A stretch of DNA of 14,569 bases from Symbiodinium natans (Eukaryota > Sar > Dinophyceae > Suessiales > Symbiodiniaceae), in assembly GCA_905221605.1 (NCBI GenBank), contig CAJNDS010001802.1, positions 616,922 through 631,490 on the forward strand, given 5' to 3'. Positions 1 to 7,370 of the stretch are shown here, piece by piece. Every line of letters starts with the position of its first letter. Positions within the stretch are counted from its first letter, which is position 1. The notes below the pieces were generated by a model. It was given only the letters and a program-made list of their open reading frames with translations, was not told the origin of the DNA and searched no databases. The position numbers were made by a program, and so were the translations under genes.

Positions 1-3000
1 GCACCTGTTTTTTGTCCAGCAAGGGCCTTCCCCTTCTCACAGGGTTTGATCTTGACCGATACTTTTTTGTTGGTGGATTCACCGGCGGCATTCCAACTCC
101 CACCAACCGCAGCTTCTGTACGCACAACGGAGACCTCTGCGCAAGCGTCCAACCATCACGGTACCTGACCTTATCAAAAAGCTCCCGATAGGAGCCTCTC
201 GGCATAGTTTTTGCACCGGAGTCTTCAGCTTCACGCACCTGAGTGAGGGTTCGCACCGCCGCTCTTCCAGTCCCTTTGTTCCCAGAAGATTGTTGTACCC
301 GTACAGATGCATCAGAAGGAACTGCCTTTTCCGGTCCTCCCGGCCGATATCGGACATCACCCACCAATTGCAGAATTTTGCATGCGGTCACTTTGTTGAT
401 CCCTTTGTCAACCAAATCTTCCACAAAGATGAACTCTTGCAAGTCCGACACATTGGTCACACCAAGCGTAATCATCACCTCACTTACATGAGGGGTATAC
501 ACCCACAGGTGTGCGTTGCGAGCCATCCAATTTTCAATTGGCTCCTCCGGATTTTGAAGCTGAGTACCAGTGGATGCAGCCACTGAATTCTTTTGTTCAT
601 CAGCTTCTGCTTCATCCAGAGTACCTTTTTCACCATCTTTTTGTGACACATTGGTCATTTGCAGTGCTTTCGGTGCCGAGGATGAGGAAGATTCAGCTCC
701 CCCACTTGCAGGTGGCTGAAACGTGCTTCTATCCGTAATCTCCCACCCTCTCTCTTTTTCAAACCGGACCTGATTGGCCACCTGTACCAAGTGTTTCAGG
801 AGCGACAGCCGCTCCTCTGACATCTCGTCATGGGAGTACTTGCAGAAATATAACCCTTTCCGGCAACGTCCTGGGAGGTAATAATCGAAACAGCAATTGT
901 GGAACCCTGCGTCCCTTAGTGACTTCCTGGAAGCATTGTCCCAAGATTTGCCGGGCTCCCAAGTCCCTTCCAATGCTATGTCATCGTTGTGAAGGTACCT
1001 GCATGCAGTCCCATATTTACAACCACCTTGATTGTAATACAGACACAGCCGACCTTTTGGCTCACCCGACGTAGGCTCACCCTTTAATGCACCTTTGCCA
1101 AAATTGTACTTGGCCCGGAAGGCTAAATCCTCCCGCTCCTGCTGTGCCTCATCCACTGTACCTTCCTCTGTGGGAGGGTCACCGATGTTCCCATCCTCAT
1201 CATCAGCTTCTTGGCTATTCTTTGGATCAGTTGACCCTCCTCCTGGCCAACCTTCACCATAACGACGATGCTCATAGGAACACTCATCACCATTGCGACA
1301 CCTTCCCCGATTGAAGAACTTGCACAGCTTGCTGTAACCAGGTGACAACACAGTCTTTGGTGTCATGTAAGCCTTTTTGTACTGGTCAGGGTCCATGTAG
1401 GCTTCCATTGGCTTGTTCTCCCTTTTGCTCATGGATTGCACTGCACCATCAAGCTCCTGCAAAAATAGCTTGGTGTCCAACCAAAGCGCGTTCCAAAACT
1501 CATCTTCCCCTTGATTCAGCACCGTTGCCACCGCTTCACCCACAACTGGTCGAGAAAATCTCCTTTTTTTGCATGCCAGTTCGAAAAGCGCGTTGTGGTA
1601 CTGTTTTCGGGAAAAAGTGGTTAACTTCCCCAAGCCTGTGCTTTCTGTACCATCAGGCTTCCAACCACCATTTTGCAAGATGCCATACGCGCGCCGAGCT
1701 TCCGCATTGAGGAATGCCTGATCTGCAACACACTCCTGTAAATCTTCCATCGGGCGACCCAACAGCATCCCTGTAATTTTGCCAACATAGGCTTCCTCTT
1801 CGTTTCCATTCTCCAGAAGAGCTTTGTAGATCTTTTCTCCATAAAGTTGTCTTTCTTCTCGTTCTTCAGAGGATAACTCCTGTACCACAAGCTCCTCATC
1901 GGATTGCTCTTCCTCCTGTTTCCAGTCCCATTGACCGTTGGAATCTCGGTACCACTGACCAACATACCATGAATTCGTCCACCACGTACTCCAGCCGCTG
2001 GGTTTCCACTTCCGCAGCGTTGAGGAAGAGTCCTCCACGTCCTCTTCCAAAACCAGAAAGGTGTCCAAGATTATGGTACCATCATCTTCCACTAGTTTCA
2101 CTGTTCCATTGACAGTATCACCAAATCTGAAATGACACGTATTGTTCCCCTCTGCAGGAATCAATACATTCAAATCACCAAGGTCCAAAAATGCTCCATA
2201 CCCATTGATGCAGCGCACTAGACCCATGATCTCATCTCCCTCTTGATAGCAACGTGTCCCAGGTGATTCCAAGGCTCCCGCTCGGGGCACTTTCTTTGCG
2301 TGCTCTTCAGAAACCACCTCTGTATCATCGGCTCCTGGCGCATCCTTTGTTTTCACCTTTGAGTCACACTGCTCGTCCTGCTCCACGAGTCCCACAAGCT
2401 CATCTTTTTTGTGCTCCTGGACTTCAGGACCTCTCTTTTTCTCCGCCAAAGGCTTTGCCTCATCTGCTGTAATTCGCTCGGTGTCGACTTCCGGCGAACT
2501 TCCAGACGGCAACACTTCTCCCTTCATGGGAGTGGACCCATCATTGGAGTCCTTTGTCACACCTTCTGCAGCAGGCAAATCTTCCTCCACTGCAGGGCAA
2601 TTGAGTCGATCATCCACGGCAGGCACGCTTTCTTCCACCGCAGGCTCCTTTGGTTCCATGGCTTCCAAAGGAGAATTTCCACCATCGTTGACCACAGCTG
2701 CCTCATTGGCTCCGGTGTAGCCCTTGTCATTTCGTTCCTCGCGGCTAACTTCAGGTTGCACCAGTGCGTCCACCTGTGAACCTCCATCATCAGCTGCTGC
2801 GGAGACCTGCGCCCCATTGTTGCAGGCGCCCGTGGAACGTAACACCATATGCACCTCAACCCGTGCTTCCTTCGCACTCCAGGTAATATCTGGCGCATCG
2901 ACCCGCGCATCATTGGCGCTCCAGGCCTCATTTTTCAGATCTTCTGTGTCTCCAGCTATTCCAGAAGCTTCTTTTTCCCTTTGAATGGCAGGAACCTTGG

Positions 3001-4195
3001 CACCAAACGAAGAGACCTCCTCAGTCGCAACACACGACCTTTTCCCTCCGTCTTCCAAATCTCCAGGACCACATTCCTGAACGACAGGTACCACATCCAC
3101 CACTCGATCTTCTGCAGCCGACACAGTTCCGATCTCCACATTGGGAATCTTTTCTTCTGGACCTACCGATTCCACCGCTGCCACACCCTCAGAAAGTGCT
3201 CCCATTCCTTCCCGATCCAGATGTTGAGCTCCAGCGATGTCTGTTCGGTTTCCAGGAATCTCCTCCTCATCAGGAGAACCCGAGGTCGGGGCGTCACCAC
3301 CAGCCCTAGGACCGCTATCCCTGATAGTAGAGGAAAAATCTTTTTCACCTAAACTATTTACACTACCCTGGAATGCCCTCGTAGACTCAGTCTTCGGAGT
3401 AGAGGATGAAGAATCCAGTGCCGCCTCCATTTCCAGCTCATTGCCCGAAGGAGACCCAACCACCTCGTCACTCTTCATCTTTTCACCTACCACCGGCAAT
3501 GTCCACTTGCTTTCCTGCGTATCCAGGCAGTAATAATATTGTCTCCCATCTTCATGGAGGTGCCATTCCCACGTTGTCCCATCGCACGCTTTGATCAGAT
3601 GCTCGTCTTTCCGAAAACCATCCCTTTCAGAGACCTGTCGCATCTCGTCCTCTTCTTCGGACAACTGTCGCAACCTCTCAGCCTCCATCTGTAGGATCTC
3701 CTCCTCCCCCATGGCGTATCCAGCAGCAGGTGCAGCTTCAAAGCTGTCCGCACCCTTCTGTTCATGACCGCTTCCACCACCTTGGGAACTCGAAGATGGA
3801 TCCCTTTTGATCTTGTTCAGAGGCCTCCTGGCCGCTTGCAGCACTTCTCCAATCAGATCGGTCTGAGACTCTTGGTCTACCATTCGACCCGAAGTCGAAG
3901 ACGACGGCTGATACCCGTGTTTGTGCAACACTCGTAAAACAGTCACCTCCATTTCACGATCTATACCACCAGTCGCGTCCCAGTTCCTTTTCTCACCAGG
4001 CTTTGGCGATACAGAAACAGCACGTCCTTCAGCTTCAGCATTGCTAACCATATCCACATTGGGATTCATACCCACATTGGGGCTCACCTCTTCCAACACC
4101 GATCTTTCACCCAGAGACTCAGCTGCACCATTTCCAGCTCCACCATCTTGTCCACCATCCGAGGCAAGTTGGAGCCATCGCTTCGGAGAAGGCAT
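1..4195 (-). CDS. Multidomain RNA-binding protein: WW, S1, MLLE, three CCCH fingers, SAM-like (3' end cut by window)
   Basis: The frame is open for 1,398 codons and runs off the left edge, so there is no stop in the window. The start ATG at 4195 (MPSPKRWLQL) is the first Met after in-frame stops near 4226 and 4246. Residues, in order: about 165-200 acidic helical segment; 207-234 WW domain (W209/W211, YYY, W231, P234); 240-640 acidic low-complexity linker; 650-710 S1-type OB fold (GDEIMGLV, GYGAFLDLG, FGDTVNGTV); 730-758 eight tryptophans in 29 residues; 780-840 MLLE domain with KITGMLL at 806-812; CCCH fingers at C958-H976 (CX7CX5CX3H), C1051-H1069 (CX7CX5CX3H) and C1102-H1122 (CX8CX6CX3H); 1223-1278 SAM-like helices. 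By family knowledge MLLE binds PAM2 peptides, and S1 and CCCH modules bind RNA. A role in mRNA translation or decay is inference. It is intronless, unlike the fragmented plus-strand gene beside it. Confidence 0.88.
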   Translation of the reverse strand, partial: MPSPKRWLQLASDGGQDGGAGNGAAESLGERSVLEEVSPNVGMNPNVDMVSNAEAEGRAVSVSPKPGEKRNWDATGGIDREMEVTVLRVLHKHGYQPSSSTSGRMVDQESQTDLIGEVLQAARRPLNKIKRDPSSSSQGGGSGHEQKGADSFEAAPAAGYAMGEEEILQMEAERLRQLSEEEDEMRQVSERDGFRKDEHLIKACDGTTWEWHLHEDGRQYYYCLDTQESKWTLPVVGEKMKSDEVVGSPSGNELEMEAALDSSSSTPKTESTRAFQGSVNSLGEKDFSSTIRDSGPRAGGDAPTSGSPDEEEIPGNRTDIAGAQHLDREGMGALSEGVAAVESVGPEEKIPNVEIGTVSAAEDRVVDVVPVVQECGPGDLEDGGKRSCVATEEVSSFGAKVPAIQREKEASGIAGDTEDLKNEAWSANDARVDAPDITWSAKEARVEVHMVLRSTGACNNGAQVSAAADDGGSQVDALVQPEVSREERNDKGYTGANEAAVVNDGGNSPLEAMEPKEPAVEESVPAVDDRLNCPAVEEDLPAAEGVTKDSNDGSTPMKGEVLPSGSSPEVDTERITADEAKPLAEKKRGPEVQEHKKDELVGLVEQDEQCDSKVKTKDAPGADDTEVVSEEHAKKVPRAGALESPGTRCYQEGDEIMGLVRCINGYGAFLDLGDLNVLIPAEGNNTCHFRFGDTVNGTVKLVEDDGTIILDTFLVLEEDVEDSSSTLRKWKPSGWSTWWTNSWYVGQWYRDSNGQWDWKQEEEQSDEELVVQELSSEEREERQLYGEKIYKALLENGNEEEAYVGKITGMLLGRPMEDLQECVADQAFLNAEARRAYGILQNGGWKPDGTESTGLGKLTTFSRKQYHNALFELACKKRRFSRPVVGEAVATVLNQGEDEFWNALWLDTKLFLQELDGAVQSMSKRENKPMEAYMDPDQYKKAYMTPKTVLSPGYSKLCKFFNRGRCRNGDECSYEHRRYGEGWPGGGSTDPKNSQEADDEDGNIGDPPTEEGTVDEAQQEREDLAFRAKYNFGKGALKGEPTSGEPKGRLCLYYNQGGCKYGTACRYLHNDDIALEGTWEPGKSWDNASRKSLRDAGFHNCCFDYYLPGRCRKGLYFCKYSHDEMSEERLSLLKHLVQVANQVRFEKERGWEITDRSTFQPPASGGAESSSSSAPKALQMTNVSQKDGEKGTLDEAEADEQKNSVAASTGTQLQNPEEPIENWMARNAHLWVYTPHVSEVMITLGVTNVSDLQEFIFVEDLVDKGINKVTACKILQLVGDVRYRPGGPEKAVPSDASVRVQQSSGNKGTGRAAVRTLTQVREAEDSGAKTMPRGSYRELFDKVRYRDGWTLAQRSPLCVQKLRLVGVGMPPVNPPTKKYRSRSNPVRRGRPLLDKKQV
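362..529 (-). other. SAM-like helical domain within the long CDS
   Basis: The stretch starts at NWMARN and continues with helices around VSEVMITLGVTNVSDLQEF, VEDLVDKGI and ACKILQLV. The pattern of GV..v.DL, EDL...GI and K.L matches the sterile alpha motif, an oligomerisation or RNA-hairpin-binding fold. Assignment is by eye only. Confidence 0.55.
828..1324 (-). other. Three CCCH zinc fingers within the long CDS
   Basis: Finger 1 is CKFFNRGRCRNGDECSYEH, finger 2 CLYYNQGGCKYGTACRYLH and finger 3 CFDYYLPGRCRKGLYFCKYSH minus nothing but one extra linker residue (spacing 8-6-3). All have the aromatic residue after the third Cys and the G between Cys 2 and Cys 3 seen in TTP/Nup42-type RNA-binding fingers. 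All Cys and His ligands are intact. Confidence 0.85.
1676..1858 (-). other. MLLE (PABC) domain within the long CDS
   Basis: The helix LYGEKIYKALL is followed by GKITGMLLGRPMEDLQEC and by FLNAEARRAYGIL. KITGMLL is the diagnostic peptide of the poly(A)-binding protein C-terminal domain. The residue after it is Gly rather than the usual Glu. The rest of the protein is not a poly(A)-binding protein (no RRM seen), so this is MLLE in a new setting, as in UBR5-type proteins. Confidence 0.85.
2066..2243 (-). other. S1-type RNA-binding OB fold within the long CDS
   Basis: GDEIMGLVRCINGYGAFLDL matches the first strands of S1 domains (GD.v.G.V......GaFvdl), and FGDTVNGTVKLVEDDGTIIL gives the later strands. 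The length of about 60 residues is short but typical. A cold-shock or other OB fold is a less likely alternative. Confidence 0.7.
3496..3577 (-). other. WW domain within the long CDS
   Basis: The segment reads TWEWHLHEDGRQYYYC followed by ESKWTLP. It has the first tryptophans, a charged turn, the aromatic YYY strand, a second tryptophan 20-22 residues later and the closing proline, as in the WW fold that binds proline-rich ligands. The usual Asn/His after the aromatics is Cys here. Confidence 0.8.
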
Positions 4196-4464
4196 TGCTT
4201 CTTGATCCCAAGAACCTTGAAAGAACACTTAACCGCAGGGAACCTAATTTGGGCTCATAACCTACGGGGGGACAACCAAGGAAGGAAATCAACTCCCCTA
4301 ATCGCCCTGAACTTATATTTCCCAGATCGAACCAAGAAACAACCAAGAACACGGATAAGAGCAACCCAGGGGGAAAGGAAAGGGGGGAAGGAATCCACAC
4401 CCTTACCAAACCCTAAGAACCCAGGCACTACTTTTTGAACTTGTGGCTTTCTGTTCAAGCCCAT
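4196..4464 (-). promoter_or_regulatory. Probable 5' untranslated leader of the long CDS
   Basis: This segment lies between the spliced-leader relic and the start ATG, reading on the minus strand. It has stops in the CDS frame and no recognisable protein. AG dinucleotides after short pyrimidine runs just before the ATG (for example TTCTTTCAAG at about 4213-4222) could be the present trans-splice acceptor. A short CCCTAA-like patch lies at 4400-4425. No TATA box was seen, as expected for dinoflagellates. Confidence 0.4.
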
Positions 4465-4487
4465 CTTGAGCCAAACATGGTTTACGG
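4465..4487 (-). other. Relic of the dinoflagellate spliced leader (DinoSL)
   Basis: On the minus strand the sequence shows, in order, CCGTA, one extra base, (A)CCAT, one extra base, TTTGGCTCAAG. Against the 21-base DinoSL core this is 20 matching bases with one substitution and two single-base insertions. It is 270 bases upstream of, and sense to, the start of the intronless CDS. DinoSL relics buried in genomic 5' leaders are the known mark of reverse-transcribed mRNA reinserted in dinoflagellate genomes. Confidence 0.7.
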
Positions 4488-4572
4488 GTTCATTAACCCT
4501 TTCAACTTCCAACACTAACTCCTTTCTACAATACCAATTGCAGCTCCGCATAGGGTCCAGGGGTTAGGGGTT

Positions 4573-4683
4573 CTTGGTAGCCCAGTCGCGCCCTTTTTCC
4601 CCAAATTATTTTGGTTCAAAGTTCCCTTAGCAGCCTTAGCTACTTCAGTACCCTTACTATAACTTGGTCCCTGGGCTACCAAG
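4573..4683. mobile_element. Possible 111-bp inverted-repeat element
   Basis: The ends are CTTGGTAGCCCAG (4573-4585) and its exact reverse complement (4671-4683). Both sides carry GGGTT-rich telomere-like DNA. The interior has no open frame. It shares the outer CTTGG with the TACTTGGAGG family further right, but the rest differs. No clear target duplication was found. Confidence 0.4.
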
Positions 4684-4728
4684 GGTTTGGGGGCTTAGGG
4701 TTTGGGACCCACAAACTGGCTACGACTC

Positions 4729-4869
4729 ATGGCTGCCAGGCTGTTCATGAACGTCATCGACATTGATTCTCTTGAAGTCATGAATGTCGCCTCGGACTCG
4801 GCCTCTTTGTCAGGAGGGGCCTGTGCATGTGCCGTGCTCAACCTCCTTCCCTCGCAAGGCCTACAGTGA
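4729..4869 (+). CDS. Candidate first exon or short ORF, plus-strand gene
   Basis: The frame starts MAARLFMNVIDIDSLEVMNV and ends at TGA 4867-4869, giving 46 residues. It is also open upstream from about 4702. The peptide is hydrophobic and ordered, unlike the Arg/Ser-rich shadow on the other strand. A GC donor (TC|GCAAGG) is possible at 4853, which would drop the terminal residues. The product is not recognised. The next exon (4947) reads best in phase 0, which does not fit the GC donor, so an exon may be missing. Confidence 0.4.
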   Translation: MAARLFMNVIDIDSLEVMNVASDSASLSGGACACAVLNLLPSQGLQ

Positions 4870-4910
4870 TGGGCCCAGGGTTGCAACACTCTACAGCCTC
4901 CATGAGGATG

Positions 4911-4946
4911 ACCCTAAACCCGAAACCCTAAAACCCCGAAACCCAG
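4911..4946 (+). repeat. CCCTAAA-type telomere-like block before an acceptor
   Basis: Degenerate CCCTAAACC/CGAAACCC units end in ACCCAG, which serves as the candidate 3' splice site of the exon at 4947. Confidence 0.6.
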
Positions 4947-5054
4947 GATGCCGAGGATCTTCAGGACTGTCGGGACATGTTGGTGCCCACCGCGGATCAG
5001 GAGGCTCGTGTGGGGCGGAGGGATCTCTGTTTTAGGAGCCTAGGGCGCCCAAGA
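4947..5054 (+). CDS. Candidate exon, plus-strand gene
   Basis: After the acceptor AAACCCAG the phase-0 reading begins DAEDLQDCRDMLVPTADQEA and stays open for 36 codons to a possible donor at 5055 (AGA|GTAGGC). The peptide is acidic then Arg-rich. The other two frames give Gly/Ser-rich or stopped peptides. Function unknown. Confidence 0.5.
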
Positions 5055-5060
5055 GTAGGC

Positions 5061-5111
5061 TGAGTCCCTTTCAATGATTCTCTTTTGAAGCAACAAAGAG
5101 TGAGTCCCTTT
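5061..5111. repeat. Small hairpin repeat, copy 1, with 11-bp flanking duplication
   Basis: ATTCTCTTTTGAAGCAACAAAGAG (5077-5100, paired CTCTTT/AAAGAG) is flanked by TGAGTCCCTTT at 5061-5071 and 5101-5111. A near-identical copy lies at 5649-5672. Confidence 0.5.
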
Positions 5112-5203
5112 TTAACGCTACGCGACCCGCCTCGGCCCGGCCCAGCGCATCCGCGTGAGCATGGTGATTCCGCAGCGCCCAAGTCGCTGGACCCCAAGCA
5201 ATA

Positions 5204-5379
5204 AGGGTTGGGTTTGGGGTTTAGGGTTCCGGGTTTGTGGTTTATGGTTTGGGGTTTAGGGTTGAGGGTTAGTTTAGGGTTGAGGGCTTGGGGCTCAAGG
5301 TTCACGGTTTGGGGTTTAGGGTTTTTTTGGGTTTAGGGTTCAAGGTTCAAGGTTCAAGGTTCAAGGTTGAGGGTTGAGA
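5204..5379 (+). repeat. TTTAGGG telomere-like block, degenerating to GGTTCAA heptamers
   Basis: Many GGGTTTA/GGGTTTG/GGGTTGA units are followed by about five GGTTCAA units (5336-5370). The period of seven is kept while the motif drifts. It follows a possible short exon (about 5150-5195) ending at a GC- or GG-type border that I could not settle. Confidence 0.75.
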
Positions 5380-5519
5380 CGGTTCGGCTTGGATTGATCG
5401 TAAAGTTGAGCCCGGCCCCTGGGGCAGGAGGGGTGGGGGGGGTGGGAAGGCTGGAAAGGGTGGGGCCTGCTAGGCGGGGCTTCAGCTGCTTCTGGTCCTG
5501 GTGAACCGTCCGCTTTCAG

Positions 5520-5553
5520 ATTGTGGTCGCCCACGGAAATGTGCCCTTTGCAG
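5520..5553 (+). CDS. Candidate 34-base exon
   Basis: Strong borders CCGCTTTCAG|ATT and GCAG|GTAAGAA enclose IVVAHGNVPFA plus one base. The phase chains to the segment at 5803 (G+AG gives Glu). Too short to assign. Confidence 0.45.
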
Positions 5554-5648
5554 GTAAGAAAAGGGGTCCGGCAGGTTGGGGGGAGGATCAGGAGGGGGGT
5601 GCCTGTTCTGACAACCTATACACCTTCGGCCCGAGGCCTTGGCGGATT

Positions 5649-5672
5649 ATTCTCTTTTGAAGCAGCAAAGAG
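5649..5672. repeat. Small hairpin repeat, copy 2
   Basis: ATTCTCTTTTGAAGC then R then CAAAGAG, one mismatch from copy 1 at 5077-5100. GAGGCC occurs on both sides (about 5631 and 5670) and may be a target duplication. Confidence 0.45.
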
Positions 5673-5683
5673 GCCCTACTGTG

Positions 5684-5795
5684 AACCTCTCAACCCTTAA
5701 AACCCGAAAACCTACGCCCAACAGTACCCTTCTAGCCCCAATTTCAAGGCTCAGGTCCTCAACCCTCTCTTGAAACCAACCCTAATACCCTATCC
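5684..5795 (+). repeat. Degenerate CCCTAAA/CCCGAAA block before an acceptor
   Basis: Units such as AACCCTTAAAACCCGAAAA and CAACCCTAATACCC lead into the acceptor CCTTGCCAG at 5802. Confidence 0.5.
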
Positions 5796-5802
5796 TTGCC
5801 AG

Positions 5803-5921
5803 AGGCGAAGTCTCCGCTGTTCGTTGGGCCAAGCCAGATGGATGGCGAAATCTTGTTAAGGCTCCGGCTTTGCTGGTTCTGGCTGCAGTTGTTTTGGGAG
5901 TCTGTGAAATGGTGTTTGGGG
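5803..5921 (+). CDS. Candidate exon, plus-strand gene
   Basis: From CCTTGCCAG the phase-1 entry reads EAKSPLFVGPSQMDGEILLR and remains open to a strong donor GGG|GTAAGG at 5922. An earlier donor (TT|GTTAAG at 5855) would remove a tryptophan-rich tail that looks less convincing. It follows the 5520 exon in frame. Function unknown. Confidence 0.4.
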
Positions 5922-6154
5922 GTAAGGGTATTTTCGGGGTTGAAGGATTCAGGCCCCGTTTAGCGTTCAGAAATTTTGGGTTTGGGGCATGACACGCAAT
6001 GTTCGACGGATGTGCGGGAGTGGCAAAACAGGGAATGAACGGGAGGTGGTGGAGCAGGGTGTGGGTGGGAGGGTGGTGTTGGGGGGCTGAGACCTGCGGC
6101 CCGAGGCGGAGAAATAGAAGATAATTGAAGACTGGATGGCCACCAAGCTAGAAC
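5922..6154. other. Intron-like stretch, no gene seen
   Basis: It starts GTAAGGGT with G-rich telomere-like drift (to 5960) and then holds purine-rich sequence. No frame here has both protein-like content and splice borders. Confidence 0.4.
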
Positions 6155-6205
6155 AAGAAACCCTGAACCCCCTAAACCCAAGGAGCTCAAACCCTTGAAG
6201 CCCTC
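6155..6205 (+). repeat. CCCTAAA-type degenerate block before an acceptor
   Basis: ACCCTGAACCCCCTAAACCC and related units end at the candidate acceptor CCCTCAAG (6208). Confidence 0.5.
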
Positions 6206-6208
6206 AAG

Positions 6209-6248
6209 ATCGTCAGCCAGAAAGCTTCGAAATCGACTTGTGCCTTCG
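6209..6248 (+). CDS. Candidate 40-base exon
   Basis: Acceptor CCCTCAAG|ATC and donor TTCG|GTTCTC enclose IVSQKASKSTCAF plus one base. The phase continues without a stop into the 6566 segment. Confidence 0.33.
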
Positions 6249-6507
6249 GTTCTCACCTGCAAATGGGGGGGTTGGACTTTTGAGAAAAGTCGGATTGTAC
6301 CCTTCTTTGGGGTTCCCATAATCAGGATTGTACATGTGTGATCAGTGGTTCGTTTCTTGTTTTGTTTTTTTGGGGGGGAGGTGTTCCCCGCGAGGATTGT
6401 AGCATTTTGTGTTTTTTGGAGGGTGCCTTACTTGAGAAAAGCACAAAAAGCAGGACTAGCCCAACGACAATTCTTCTTACTACGAGGGCGTGGTGCACAA
6501 GTGAAGA
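6249..6507. other. Intron-like stretch, no gene seen
   Basis: Contains T- and G-runs near 6360-6380. The short open frames on both strands here lack borders and protein character. Confidence 0.35.
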
Positions 6508-6551
6508 AACCTTGAGACCCGAAGCCCTAACCCCAACAGCCTGAAACTCCC
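6508..6551 (+). repeat. CCCTAAC/CCCGAAG block before an acceptor
   Basis: GAGACCCGAAGCCCTAACCC units precede the acceptor CTCGGCAG at 6565. Confidence 0.45.
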
Positions 6552-6565
6552 TTGGCACTCGGCAG

Positions 6566-6602
6566 GCTTCCTTTCAATTTTACCAACGCCATATCCTGGG
6601 AG
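6566..6602 (+). CDS. Candidate 37-base exon
   Basis: CTCGGCAG|GC and GGGAG|GTGCGG enclose (G)FLSILPTPYPG(R), in phase with the 6209 segment before it and the 7515 segment after it. Confidence 0.33.
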
Positions 6603-6819
6603 GTGCGGGTGCCTCAGAGTCGTCAGCTCGAGGCATGTGAGCTATATGGCTAAAACCCTTCTATCTACTATTTGCTTAAGAACCCCAAAAGAATAACACA
6701 TAATTAATAATCCCTTTTTTACAAGATATGCAAACAGGCGCCCCGCGTGACGTCGAACTCTGAGGACTCACATCCATGTGCGGGCGACTCACCCGCCCGC
6801 ACCAAATTGCTGTCGACCG

Positions 6820-7370
6820 AAGTCACTGGGGCCAGGGACTTACAAGCCTTTCCTAAGATTTGCAGAGCACTTCGGGTTGATGATCGTGAGACCACCATTC
6901 CAAACCCTGATAGCTCACCTCGAGAGCTGAGCATGTGCGTCAGCGGTCGAGCTCGGACTCGCAGTAGCCAAGACGAAACCAGAAAATCATGCCAGCCTAA
7001 TCGGTGTCCAGTATGGCGACAAGTTCATATCTCCGAAGATTTGACCTCGTCAAGCTGCGAGGCTGCTGGCAAATTCACCGAGCGCCACTTTCAGCGACTT
7101 CGACGACAGTACCGCAGTGACTGTCGATCTGGAGGACGGGAGACGGGAAGAACTTGGCACTCGGGTGCAAGGGTCAAGTATACTTGCCAACAGCATTTCA
7201 TGATATTTTCCAGCTCATCCTTGCCGGGTTCCTCCGCCCCGTCTTCAGAGATGACATACGCATCTGCTCGGAGGTTCAAAAACAGGTCTAGCTGGAGCGA
7301 CATACAGATGGAATGCACAGGACGTGGGCAGCGGCGTCTTTCGAGCCTCGCTGGAGCCTTTCCGGACGAG
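6820..7370 (+). pseudogene. Decayed coding region of unknown origin
   Basis: One frame reads protein-like segments separated only by TGA codons at 6928 and 7042: PGTYKPFLRFAEHFGLMIV, then GLAVAKTKPENHASLIGVQY, then SATFSDFDDSTAVTVDLEDG. After a TGA at 7201 the reading shifts one base to FHDIFQLILAGFLRPVFRDD and meets TAG near 7291. Both early TGAs could be CGA-to-TGA transitions. No intron fits in the gaps of three bases. A 239-codon open frame at 6747-7466 and a minus-strand frame at 7091-7426 overlap it; their Arg/Ser-rich or mixed composition makes them likely shadows. The family is not recognised. Confidence 0.4.

Noticed and set aside
2557-2931. Short open frames on both strands across 1-4195
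   Set aside because: All are shadows of the 1,398-codon frame, whose domains are intact.
4243-4259. ATTTGGGCTCATAA, spliced-leader-like on the plus strand
   Set aside because: It needs several edits, is antisense to the adjacent gene and carries only the common GGCTCA core.
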